This document shows, piece after piece, positions 42,446-51,258 of a DNA stretch of 64,000 nt. Numbering within the stretch: position 1 is the stretch's first letter; each line of letters opens with the position of its first letter. The position numbers and the translations under genes are program-made. The stretch covers positions 87,574 through 151,573 of the forward strand of contig JAYWLB010000098.1 in NCBI GenBank assembly GCA_035967665.1. The letters are read 5' to 3'. The stretch comes from Arctic95D-9 sp035967665. GTDB taxonomy: Bacteria; Verrucomicrobiota; Verrucomicrobiia; Verrucomicrobiales; DEV007. The notes below the pieces were generated by a model. The model was not told the origin of the DNA. It saw only the letters and a program-made list of their open reading frames with translations, and did no database searches.

Positions 42446-42648
42446 CCGGGTTCCGCCCCCGGCCCTACTGACGATTGAAGACGATCGTCCCTGCCGCGCC
42501 TTGGATTTCCTCTTGCGTTTGGTCCCGATAGAGGCGTTAAGTCCAGCATCCTGTTGTGGAGGCATGTCGTCTCCATGTTTAGTGCCGCGCCAAGCTCTGG
42601 TCGGCCGGGGCCTATGCACACCGCTACCTGCACACCTGTCACAGTACT

Positions 42649-44274
42649 ATGATCCAGCTTATTTATCGCAAATTCGGCAACCGTCTCCAGGCGAAAGATG
42701 ACCTTCTTTCCGGCCTCACCGTTGCTCTGGCACTCGTTCCTGAAGCCGTCGCTTTCGCCATCATCGCCGGGGTCCCGCCGCTCGTTGGTCTCTATGCGGC
42801 TTTTATGGTCTGTCTCATCACCGCAATCGCAGGCGGTCGTCCCGGCATGATCTCGGGCGCGACCGGCGCTCTCGCTGTGATCATGGTTGGTCTCGTCAAA
42901 CTTGGTAATGAGAAAGGTGAAGCTCTCGGGCTCGGTGAGGACGCCGGACTGCAATACCTCTTTATCACCGTGATTCTCATGGGAATCATTCAAATCCTCT
43001 GTGGCGCGCTCAAGCTGGGTAGATTTGTTCGACTCATCCCTCAGCCCGTCATGTTCGGCTTTGTGAATGGACTCGCCATCGTCATTTTCATGGCCCAGTT
43101 CCCCATGTTCACCGAAGCACCGACCGTGCCCGGATCGGACTGGCTCGCGGGAGGCTCGCTTTATCTCATGCTCGGCCTCGTTGCCCTCACCATGGCAATC
43201 AGCTTTTTCCTGCCAAAATTCACGACCGCGATTCCAGCGTCCCTCGTCGGAATCGTCGTCGTCAGCCTCATCGTTATCGGAATGAATCTCGACACTCTCG
43301 TCGTCGGGAACATGGCATCGATCAGTGGCGGCCTTCCCAAACTGGTCTCATTCACGATTCCATTCAATTTCGACACCCTCGTCTTCATTACCCCGTTTGC
43401 CTTCATCCTCGCAGCGGTCGGCTTGATCGAATCTCTCATGACCCTAACCCTCATCGATGAACTCACCGAAACCCGCGGGCAGAGTAACCGTGAATGTGTC
43501 GGACAGGGACTCGCCAACATCGTTACCGGTTTCTTCGGCGGCATGGGTGGTTGCGCCATGATCGGGCAAAGTATCATCAACATCCGCTCCGGTGGTCGTG
43601 GTCGCCTTTCCGGCATCGCAGCCGGTCTCTTCCTGATTTGCTTCATTCTCTTCGCGGCACCGCTCATTGAGAAAATCCCGCTGGCCGCCCTCACCGGCGT
43701 CATGTTCATGGTCGTGATCGGAACCTTCGAATGGTCGAGTATCCGGATTCTGAAAAAGATTCCCAAGTCAGACGCCTTCGTCATTTTGCTCGTTTCCATC
43801 GTCACCGTGGTGACCCACAACCTCGCTCTCGCTGTAATCTCCGGGGTGATCGTTTCCGCGCTCGTCTTTGCCTGGAAATCCGCGCACCACGTTCACCGTG
43901 AAACGGAGATCCGTGAGGACGGGTCGAAGGTTTACTACATTCACGGACCGCTCTTTTTCGGATCCATCATCGACTTCAGCAACGAGTTCTCTCCAGCCGA
44001 AGACCCCGATGTGGTCATCGTCGACATGATGGATTCACGGGTTTGGGATCACTCCGGTCTCGAAGCGATTCAAAAGCTCGCAGAACGCTATCGCACCAAC
44101 GGGAAAGAGCTCAAGCTTCAGCACATCAGCGCGAACTGCCGCCAGCTACTCGCCACTGCGGGAAGCCTCGTCGACGTCATCGTCCTCGAAGACGACCCGA
44201 CCTACATTGTTGCGAATCTGAAAAAGGAAAACCGCACACCTTCCGCCGGTGCAACCGACGGCGTGGCCAGCTGA
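42649..44274 (+). CDS. SulP-family anion transporter with STAS domain
   Basis: The 541-residue protein has the SulP membrane core of many helices (for example LALVPEAVAFAIIAGVPPLVGLYAAF, read as shorter parts ALVPEAVAFAI and GVPPLVGLYAAF) and a C-terminal STAS domain (about 425-520: GPLFFGSIIDFSNEF, VDMMDSRVWDHSGLEAI). The family carries sulfate, bicarbonate or other anions across the cytoplasmic membrane. No carbonic anhydrase gene is adjacent, which gives no preference for bicarbonate. The substrate cannot be told from sequence alone. It is followed by a hairpin overlapping the next start codon. Confidence 0.88.
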   Translation: MIQLIYRKFGNRLQAKDDLLSGLTVALALVPEAVAFAIIAGVPPLVGLYAAFMVCLITAIAGGRPGMISGATGALAVIMVGLVKLGNEKGEALGLGEDAGLQYLFITVILMGIIQILCGALKLGRFVRLIPQPVMFGFVNGLAIVIFMAQFPMFTEAPTVPGSDWLAGGSLYLMLGLVALTMAISFFLPKFTTAIPASLVGIVVVSLIVIGMNLDTLVVGNMASISGGLPKLVSFTIPFNFDTLVFITPFAFILAAVGLIESLMTLTLIDELTETRGQSNRECVGQGLANIVTGFFGGMGGCAMIGQSIINIRSGGRGRLSGIAAGLFLICFILFAAPLIEKIPLAALTGVMFMVVIGTFEWSSIRILKKIPKSDAFVILLVSIVTVVTHNLALAVISGVIVSALVFAWKSAHHVHRETEIREDGSKVYYIHGPLFFGSIIDFSNEFSPAEDPDVVIVDMMDSRVWDHSGLEAIQKLAERYRTNGKELKLQHISANCRQLLATAGSLVDVIVLEDDPTYIVANLKKENRTPSAGATDGVAS

Positions 44275-44313
44275 ACAAGGCGGCTTCAAATCCGCAAACA
44301 CGCTCTGTTCAAT

Positions 44314-44350
44314 ACCATTTCATTGCCTCACCTTGTGGCAATGAAATGGT
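44314..44350 (+). promoter_or_regulatory. Perfect 14-bp hairpin covering the next start codon
   Basis: ACCATTTCATTGCC (44314-44327) and GGCAATGAAATGGT (44337-44350) are exact inverted repeats with a 9-base loop. Four T residues follow. The right arm contains the ATG at 44341, so the structure could end SulP transcripts, block initiation, or both. Confidence 0.6.
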
Positions 44351-45840
44351 TTTTCGTTCTCAGCCTCTGCCTTTCCGGGATCAGCTTCGGGGCTGACGCC
44401 AACGCACAATCCTCCGGGCTTCTCGCAGAAGGCACCGATTCGGAAACGCCCTGGTATCGAATCGAATCAGGAGTCGAAGGCCCCACCTTCCTTCTCGTAG
44501 GAGGGATGCACGGCAACGAACCGGCCGGATCCATCGCCGCCGGTCAGATTCGACACTGGCCTCTCGGCAAAGGAACTCTCGTCGTCATTCCCCGCGCCAA
44601 CGTTCTCGCGCTCGACGCCAACGAGAGACGCCTCCCCGGTCTCACCGGTGATGCCGGAGATCTCAACCGCCACTTCCCGGAAACGGGCAAAGAGGATAAA
44701 ACGCTGAGCCCCATCGCCGGCGAGATCTGGAAATTTGCCAAAGCAATCGAACCCGACTGGGTCGTCGATCTGCACGAAGGCTTCGCAGTGAACCGGCAGA
44801 ATCCCGAGTCAGTCGGCTCAACGATTCTCTGCGATGCGACCGATGCAACCCTTCCGCTTTTTGAACATTCACTCGCCGCCGTCAACGCCTCGATCAACGA
44901 TCCTGAAAACCTCTTCCGCCTTCTCAGCAAATCACGAACCGCCAACGGAAGCCTCGTTCGAGCGAGCATGGACAGGCTCGGGGCAACGGGTGCGATTTTC
45001 GAAACCACCTACTCCAATCGCTCCCTTGGTGTGAGAGTGAGGCAGCACCGGCTCATGGTGCACCGCCTTCTCACCAATCTCGGGATGATCGCGAACGAGC
45101 CCGACGATCTGATTTTCGAAGATCCTGAAACGAAAATCACGAGCATCGGAATCTTCGTCGGCCCCGGCGTTGGGGGTTTCGGGCCCGCCGCCCTCGACGA
45201 GACCTTCACGGACCTGCCCGGCGAATTCACCTCCCGGATCATCGGCCCCGCCGAAGTGCAGAACAACGCCATTACCCAGTTCGACGTCCTCATTTTCCCC
45301 GGCGGCAGCGGAGGCAAACAGGCGGCAGCACTCGGCGAACGCGGTCGGGAGAACGTGCGGGATTTCGTTCGCAACGGCGGAAGCTATCTCGGCATCTGCG
45401 CGGGCTGCTACCTCGCCTGCGAAAATTTTTCGTGGTCGCTCAAAATTCTCGACGCGAAAACCAAGTCCTCCAAATGGCGTCGCGGGAAGGAAGTCCTCGA
45501 GCTCGGATTCACCAACACCGGAAAAGAGATCATGAAAATCGAAGCGGACCACGCACCGGTCAAATATCAAAACGGCCCCGTCATGGAAGCGGCGGAATCA
45601 CCGGACATTCCCGACTTCGAAACCCTCGCAATTTTCAATACCGAAGTCGCTCTAAACGAAACTCCGAAAGGAATCCAGAAAGGGTCACCCGCAATCCTCG
45701 CCGGACATTTCGGAAAAGGCAGAGTCATTGGGATCAGCCCGCATCCCGAACAGACCGAAGGACTCACCCACCTCGCCCCCGAACTGATTCGCTGGGCCAC
45801 CGCTCCCCGCACCGCCGATTCAACAGGGTTGAGTCGATGA
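44341..45840 (+). CDS. Exported fusion: M14 aspartoacylase-like peptidase and glutamine-amidotransferase-like domain
   Basis: About 499 residues from the ATG at 44341; a TTG at 44323 is in frame. A signal peptide (about 1-18) leads into a zinc hydrolase of the succinylglutamate desuccinylase/aspartoacylase group: GGMHGNEPAGS (His57, Glu60) and VVDLHEGF (His145), with the DLNRHFP motif. From about 265 a second domain resembles BPL_N-type class I amidotransferases: DVLIFPGGSGGKQ and YLGICAGCYLAC, with Cys353 as nucleophile candidate. Such fusion suggests cleavage and modification of an exported peptide or amide. The stop codon and the last seven residues (DSTGLSR) come from the 26-bp repeat. 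Both domain calls rest on motifs. Confidence 0.75.
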   Translation: MKWFFVLSLCLSGISFGADANAQSSGLLAEGTDSETPWYRIESGVEGPTFLLVGGMHGNEPAGSIAAGQIRHWPLGKGTLVVIPRANVLALDANERRLPGLTGDAGDLNRHFPETGKEDKTLSPIAGEIWKFAKAIEPDWVVDLHEGFAVNRQNPESVGSTILCDATDATLPLFEHSLAAVNASINDPENLFRLLSKSRTANGSLVRASMDRLGATGAIFETTYSNRSLGVRVRQHRLMVHRLLTNLGMIANEPDDLIFEDPETKITSIGIFVGPGVGGFGPAALDETFTDLPGEFTSRIIGPAEVQNNAITQFDVLIFPGGSGGKQAAALGERGRENVRDFVRNGGSYLGICAGCYLACENFSWSLKILDAKTKSSKWRRGKEVLELGFTNTGKEIMKIEADHAPVKYQNGPVMEAAESPDIPDFETLAIFNTEVALNETPKGIQKGSPAILAGHFGKGRVIGISPHPEQTEGLTHLAPELIRWATAPRTADSTGLSR

Positions 45841-45857
45841 GCATACCCTGTTGAATC
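45815..45857 (+). repeat. 26-bp dispersed repeat, copy 2, extended to a 13-bp inverted repeat
   Basis: 45815-45840 equals 10910-10935. Here GATTCAACAGGGT (45817-45829) pairs with ACCCTGTTGAATC (45845-45857) across a 15-base loop. The TGA at 45838-45840 ends the fusion gene. Confidence 0.8.
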
Positions 45858-45913
45858 CATTCCTCTTCCCTTTTAAACTTCGGACTCCCCTGCTCCCCGA
45901 ATCGATACTTTTC

Positions 45914-47176
45914 ATGAAAACAGCACACCTATTCGCCCTCGCATTACTGATCCCGGTTGGCCTTGCCCATGCCGGAGAGAAACCGGGAACCTGGCCGATC
46001 GACCGCCTCAAAAATGAAGTTCCCGAATTCCGGGTCGTGGACGATTCACTGCCGGTGCACTCCATCATTTACCGCGGCGAGCCGGTCAACGGTGAAGATA
46101 CCGAAGTCTTCGCCTTCTACGCCTCACCGAAAACACTCGGCGTTGCGAAAGAAGGTGAGGAATTCCCCGCCGTAGTCCTGATCCACGGCGGAGGCGGCAC
46201 CGCCTTTTCCGACTGGGTCATGCTGTGGGCGGAACGCGGCTATGCTGCCATCTCGATGGACCTTTCCGGGCATCGCCCGCCCGCTCCGACTTTCGACGCA
46301 GACGGAAAGAAAACCACGGACCACAATCACAAAAAAGAGCTTCGCATCCCGCTCGAAAAAGGCGGACTCAATCAGGGGCACGGCGAGAAGTTCAGTAGTA
46401 TCGGTGGAACAATCAGCGACGACTGGCCCTACCACACCGTCTGCAGCGTCATGAAAGCGCACACCCTGATTCGGAGCTTTCCCGAAGTGGACGCTGAGCG
46501 GACGGCTGTCACCGGAATCAGCTGGGGCGGGTATTCGACATGCCTCGTCGCCTCACTCGATGACCGTTTCAAAGCGGCCGTTCCTGTCTACGGCTGTGGC
46601 TTCCTACACCAAGGCGAGTCCGTTCAAAAGCCGTCGATCGATGCACTGAAAGAAAGACGTGACGCCTGGGTCGCCGCTTACGATCCCTCGAGCCATCTCG
46701 GAAAATGCACCGTGCCCACCTTCTGGGTCAACGGAACCAACGACATCCACTACGTGCTCGACAGCTACGCAAAGTCCTACTCGCTCGTGCAGGGACCGAA
46801 GACGTTTCGTATCGAGCCGATGATGGGGCACAGTCACCCTGCAGGGTGGAATCCGAAAGAAATCGGCGCCTACATTGACTCAAAGTTGAAAGGCGGCACA
46901 CCACTCGCCGGGTTGAGCCCGCTCACAACCAAAGACGGAACCGTTTCACTGACGTTTGAATCGGAATCCCCCCTCACCGGGGCAAAACTGTTCTACACCG
47001 CTGATGAAGGACTCCGATCGAAGCGGAAGTGGCAGTCACTTCCCGCGACAATCGAAGGTAAAACAATCACCGCCGGGGGCCTGCCGAAAGAGGCAAACAC
47101 CTGGCTCATGACTGTCACCGACGAGCGCGGGTTGATGGTGACCAGCGAAGTCGGATTTGCTACTTCGGAGCAGTGA
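45914..47176 (+). CDS. Exported alpha/beta hydrolase, acetylxylan-esterase/dienelactone-hydrolase-like
   Basis: About 420 residues from the ATG at 45914; a frame from 45851 is open but its start lacks support. A signal peptide (about 1-21, ending AHA) is clear. The alpha/beta hydrolase shows the oxyanion region VVLIHGGGGTAF, nucleophile elbow GISWGGY, and a late GTND and MGHSH for Asp and His. A short beta-rich end follows (SLTFESESPLTGA). It probably removes acyl groups from polysaccharides, in keeping with neighbouring esterases and a sulfatase. Its 3' end overlaps the convergent sialate esterase gene by 17 bp. Confidence 0.8.
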   Translation: MKTAHLFALALLIPVGLAHAGEKPGTWPIDRLKNEVPEFRVVDDSLPVHSIIYRGEPVNGEDTEVFAFYASPKTLGVAKEGEEFPAVVLIHGGGGTAFSDWVMLWAERGYAAISMDLSGHRPPAPTFDADGKKTTDHNHKKELRIPLEKGGLNQGHGEKFSSIGGTISDDWPYHTVCSVMKAHTLIRSFPEVDAERTAVTGISWGGYSTCLVASLDDRFKAAVPVYGCGFLHQGESVQKPSIDALKERRDAWVAAYDPSSHLGKCTVPTFWVNGTNDIHYVLDSYAKSYSLVQGPKTFRIEPMMGHSHPAGWNPKEIGAYIDSKLKGGTPLAGLSPLTTKDGTVSLTFESESPLTGAKLFYTADEGLRSKRKWQSLPATIEGKTITAGGLPKEANTWLMTVTDERGLMVTSEVGFATSEQ

Positions 47177-48716
47177 CCATCGGGAAATCGTCGGTCCGGA
47201 ACGGTGTCATTGGGAGACCGTTCTTAGAGTGGACGTTACAAACGGGATTCTCCGCCCAGGCGTAACGCACCGCTACAGGTTTGGCGACAGCGTCGCTCCA
47301 GACCTGAACGGAATCAGCGCCGGTGATTTTGGCATCGGCCCAAACCCATTTCTTATCTTCGCCGCAAATTGCGAAGCCGCGCACCTCATTCACATCAACA
47401 GTGCGAAGCCCGCCATCGACATGTGTGAATGTTAAGTTGGCTTTATTCCCGCTGACATTCATCTCCTTGTAGGTCGGGCTTTGAGGTTCAATCCCTTCGA
47501 TTCCATAGTCCTTCGCGAGTGCCCAGCGGACAAGTCGGGCCGCAACGTCATACTTGTTTTTCGGATGAATGTCATTTGCTTCACCGATATCGATGATGAC
47601 GGCTTCACCTGTGTTCGGCAGTGACATCGTCATGGTCTGAGCTTCTCTCAGCTCAGCCCAGGAACTCTCGCCGGGTTGATCCACCTCACTGCGGAAATCA
47701 GCAAGCTGAACCCAGTAAAACGGGAAGTCGCCCTGTTTCCATTCTTTGCGCCACTGCTCAATCATGTAGGGGAAAAGCGTGCGATAGTCATAGGCACGGC
47801 CGGCATTGCTTTCACCCTGATACCAAATGACGCCCTTCATTCCATAGCCGAGGGTCGGATGAACCATTCCCGCAAAAATGTTTCCGGGCCGTGAATTCCC
47901 ACCGAGTGTTGATGCGGGTGAGGCAGGGCCACGCGGGACTGGCTTTCCAGCCGCCTTCGCCTCCGCTGCTTTCTCTTTCCAAATCGCGAGTGCCTTCTCG
48001 TAGGCCTCCTGTGCAGCGTCCGAACTGAGCTGCTTCTCCCGGTTCTCCCAGCTTGTCATGGTCCCTGCAAAACGATCATCCGCTTCGAGTGAATCGCGAC
48101 GAACCCATGCCTCAGCAGCAGAACCACCCCAGGAGTTGTTGATCAAACCAACGGGAACGCCGAGAATCTCGTGGAGGTAACGGCCGTAGAAAAATCCAAC
48201 TGCGGAGAATGACTTGCAGTTTTCGGAATTCGCAGCAGCCCACTCTCCTTTGAAGTCGTCCTGCAACTCCTGAGTACCGACACGGGGAACCGTGATAAGC
48301 CTGAGATTCGGGTGGTTGGAAGCCAGTGATTCGACCTGATATTTCCAATCGCCCGAAACGGTCATTCCCATATTCGACTGACCGGAACACATCCAGACCT
48401 CACCGACAAGGACATCACTGATCTTGCGCTCAGAGGTTCCTTTGATCGCGATTTCAGCGGGAGTCCCGCTGGCTGGCACGGCGTCCAACTTGACGGTCCA
48501 CTTCCCGTCGGCATCCGTCTTCGCCGTCTTCACCTGTTTACCGAAGGTGACCGAAACCTCCGTTCCGGGAGTGTCCCATCCCCAAATCGGGTTGGCCTGC
48601 TTTTGCTGCAGGACCATGTGATCGTTGATAATGGCTGGAAGCCTCAGCTCAGCTGTGGCAAGCGAGGGAAGAAATATTCCGGATAGAAGTGTTAGAAGAA
48701 TCGTTTTCGATTTCAT
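47160..48716 (-). CDS. Exported sialate O-acetylesterase-like protein
   Basis: About 518 residues from the ATG at 48716; an open frame to 48830 exists, but the signal peptide (KTILLTLLSGIFLPSLATA) starts here. A beta-rich N-domain is followed by an SGNH-like catalytic domain: CSGQSNMGM (Ser nucleophile), INNSWGGSAAEAWV, GVIWYQGESNAG and DIHPKNKYDVAARL (Asp/His). The family removes acetyl groups from sialic acids or from hemicellulose-type sugars. In Verrucomicrobiota many copies act on polysaccharides. It is divergent from the sulfatase gene, and the two may share control. Confidence 0.88.
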   Translation of the reverse strand: MKSKTILLTLLSGIFLPSLATAELRLPAIINDHMVLQQKQANPIWGWDTPGTEVSVTFGKQVKTAKTDADGKWTVKLDAVPASGTPAEIAIKGTSERKISDVLVGEVWMCSGQSNMGMTVSGDWKYQVESLASNHPNLRLITVPRVGTQELQDDFKGEWAAANSENCKSFSAVGFFYGRYLHEILGVPVGLINNSWGGSAAEAWVRRDSLEADDRFAGTMTSWENREKQLSSDAAQEAYEKALAIWKEKAAEAKAAGKPVPRGPASPASTLGGNSRPGNIFAGMVHPTLGYGMKGVIWYQGESNAGRAYDYRTLFPYMIEQWRKEWKQGDFPFYWVQLADFRSEVDQPGESSWAELREAQTMTMSLPNTGEAVIIDIGEANDIHPKNKYDVAARLVRWALAKDYGIEGIEPQSPTYKEMNVSGNKANLTFTHVDGGLRTVDVNEVRGFAICGEDKKWVWADAKITGADSVQVWSDAVAKPVAVRYAWAENPVCNVHSKNGLPMTPFRTDDFPMVTAPK

Positions 48717-48851
48717 AGGCAGGAAATTTGAAGGCTGGCCCACAATTAGAAAGGCCGAAATTGGCCGTGATAGCGGCAACAGGCTTCTACCCGTCCCCTT
48801 TTGCTCTTTTTTTTTCATGCTGTTTTGCACTAATCTAACCTCCCCACTTCA

Positions 48852-51257
48852 ATGAAAACGCTCTCTCCCGCTCTACCGGCTCTTGTCCTGCTTTTTACCT
48901 CCCTGTTGCAGAGCAATGCATCGGAGAGGCCTAACATTCTCCTCATCCTCGCCGACGATCTCGGGTTTTCGGATCTCGGTTGCTATGGCAGCGAGATCCA
49001 CACTCCCAATCTCGATTCACTGGCGGAGAGCGGCTTGCAGTTCACGCAGTTTTACAACACAGCGCGATGCTGGCCGACCCGGGGATCGCTTCTCACCGGA
49101 TTCTACGCCCAGCAAATCCGCCGCGACAACGTGCCCGGCGTTCCCTCTGGTGGCGGCAATCGCGGAGTGCGTCAGGACTGGGCGGTACTGTTACCCGAAT
49201 TACTCGCGCCCGTTGGCTATCGATCCTATCACACCGGCAAATGGCACATCGACGGCATGCCGGTTGAGAATGGATTTGATCACTCCTACTACCTCAAGGA
49301 TCAGGGGCGCTTTTTCAATCCAACGAAACACTTCAAAGATGACGAACCACTTCCCCCTGTCAAAAAGGGAACCGACTTCTACGCGACGACTCATCTTGCC
49401 GATCACGTCATCGAAGTCCTGACCGACCACGAGTTGAACCACAAGTCCTCCCCGTTTTTTCACTACCTCGCTTTCGCCGCCCCGCATTTTCCTCTGCATG
49501 CCCTGCCTGAAGACATCGCCTTCTACGACGACGCTTACAAAGCCGGGTGGGATGCAGTTCGAGAGCGTCGCTGGCGAAATCTGAAAAGCCTCGGCCTCCT
49601 CGATTCGCAATCGGTTCCCGAGCTCTCCCGGATCGAACGCGATCTCGGCCCACCCTACCATTTCCCCGGGGCTTTCGAGATACTGGGCGACGGGGAAATC
49701 AACAAGCCCATTCCGTGGGCGGACCTAACCGATAAACAAAAGGCCTTCCAGGAAAAGAAAATGGCGATCCACGCGGCGATGATTCACCGCATGGATATCG
49801 AAATCGGACGGGTCTTCGACCGGATCAAATCGATGGGCGAATGGGACAACACCATGATCATCTTTCTCTCCGACAACGGTGCCAGTGCCGAAATCATGGT
49901 GAGAGATGATGGGCACGACTCTTCCCTTCCAATGGGAGCGGCCGACACCTACCTCTGCCTCGGACCGGGATGGTCGACGACTGCGAACACACCGTTCCGG
50001 CGCCACAAGACCTGGACTCACGAAGGAGGGATCGCGACGCCGTTGCTCGTGTCGTGGCCTGACGGAATCGCAGACAAAGGCGGCGTGAGAAGGACGCCGG
50101 GGCACGTCATCGACATCGTCCCCACCCTCCTCGAAGTCGCCGGTGCTAAACCCGATCCGAATGCTCCAGCCGCGCCCGGGAAAAGTCTTACCGGCACCTT
50201 CAACGCAGATGCGGAGTCGCTCCACGAGGCGATCTGGTGGTTCCACGACGGTCACAAAGCAATCCGAATGGGGGACTGGAAAGCGGTCGCTCCCATCGCC
50301 GAGCCTTGGGAACTCTACGACCTTTCCACCGATCGGGACGAGTCAACCGATCTCGCCGTTCCCCAGGCAGCGATCCTGAACAAGCTCGTCAAAGAGTGGG
50401 AACGTCGCATGGTCGAATACGCCGCGACCGCCGCCGAAGGCCTTCCTGAAAAAGCGCTGAAAAACGCCGGAGCCAATCCCGCCCAATCCGACCAGATGAA
50501 TGCAGCTCAGGACGCGGGGCGCCCGAAACGAACCCAGGTTCTCATCAACGGGGAAAACATCAGGCTTAAGGACCGGCACGCATTCATAATGACGCCGGAA
50601 ACACCTCCCGGGTCCGAAGCGGGAAAGCCATGGATTTTCTATGGTCCCACTTTGAAGGGCACCCCTGACAAAGCCGAAAGCTGGATGCATCAGCAGTTCC
50701 TCGACGCCGGCGTTGCCATTGCCGGAATCGATGTCGGTGAGGCCTATGGAAGTCCGCATGCTTTCCCCTATTTTGAAGCGCTCCACAACGAAATGGTTTC
50801 GCGGGGCTATTCGGAAAAACCGGCATTGCTGGGCCGAAGCCGGGGCGGTCTCTGGGTCTCAAGCTGGGCGATCGAACACCCTGACCGGGTCGCCGGACTC
50901 GGTGGTATATATCCCGTCTACGATTACACGACCTACCCGAAAGTGGGGCGCGCCGCAGCGGCTTACGCCACCACCGCAAAGAATCTTGAAGCCAACCAGT
51001 CAGAATTCAACCCTATCAAAAAGGCAACCGCTCTCGCCGAAGCGAAGATCCCTGTTTTCATCATTCATGGAACCGACGACAAGGTGGTCCCCCTCGCGGA
51101 AAATTCCGGAGCCCTCGAATCGATCTATGAGAACGCAGGCAAAGGCGATCTTATCACCGTCCTCAAGATGGAGGGACAGGGACACAGTTTCTGGCCCGGA
51201 TTCTTCCATTGTCAGGAACTGGTCGACTTCCTCATCGCAAGCGCCAGGGGAGAATAG
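48852..51257 (+). CDS. Exported sulfatase fused to an alpha/beta hydrolase
   Basis: The 801-residue protein has a signal peptide (about 1-24). An N-terminal sulfatase (about 25-520) has the metal-binding LADDLGFSD, the Cys-type formylglycine site C73-W-P-T-R77-G, YHTGKWH and LSDNG. A linker around 520-555 leads to a second domain whose nucleophile elbow is GRSRGG (Ser663), with IIHGTDDKVVP and EGQGHSFWPGFFH for Asp and His. The formylglycine site requires an activating enzyme, not in the window. A two-enzyme protein that removes sulfate and acyl groups from the same polymer is inferred. It is followed by a separate esterase after one base. Confidence 0.88.
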   Translation: MKTLSPALPALVLLFTSLLQSNASERPNILLILADDLGFSDLGCYGSEIHTPNLDSLAESGLQFTQFYNTARCWPTRGSLLTGFYAQQIRRDNVPGVPSGGGNRGVRQDWAVLLPELLAPVGYRSYHTGKWHIDGMPVENGFDHSYYLKDQGRFFNPTKHFKDDEPLPPVKKGTDFYATTHLADHVIEVLTDHELNHKSSPFFHYLAFAAPHFPLHALPEDIAFYDDAYKAGWDAVRERRWRNLKSLGLLDSQSVPELSRIERDLGPPYHFPGAFEILGDGEINKPIPWADLTDKQKAFQEKKMAIHAAMIHRMDIEIGRVFDRIKSMGEWDNTMIIFLSDNGASAEIMVRDDGHDSSLPMGAADTYLCLGPGWSTTANTPFRRHKTWTHEGGIATPLLVSWPDGIADKGGVRRTPGHVIDIVPTLLEVAGAKPDPNAPAAPGKSLTGTFNADAESLHEAIWWFHDGHKAIRMGDWKAVAPIAEPWELYDLSTDRDESTDLAVPQAAILNKLVKEWERRMVEYAATAAEGLPEKALKNAGANPAQSDQMNAAQDAGRPKRTQVLINGENIRLKDRHAFIMTPETPPGSEAGKPWIFYGPTLKGTPDKAESWMHQQFLDAGVAIAGIDVGEAYGSPHAFPYFEALHNEMVSRGYSEKPALLGRSRGGLWVSSWAIEHPDRVAGLGGIYPVYDYTTYPKVGRAAAAYATTAKNLEANQSEFNPIKKATALAEAKIPVFIIHGTDDKVVPLAENSGALESIYENAGKGDLITVLKMEGQGHSFWPGFFHCQELVDFLIASARGE

Positions 51258-51258
51258 C

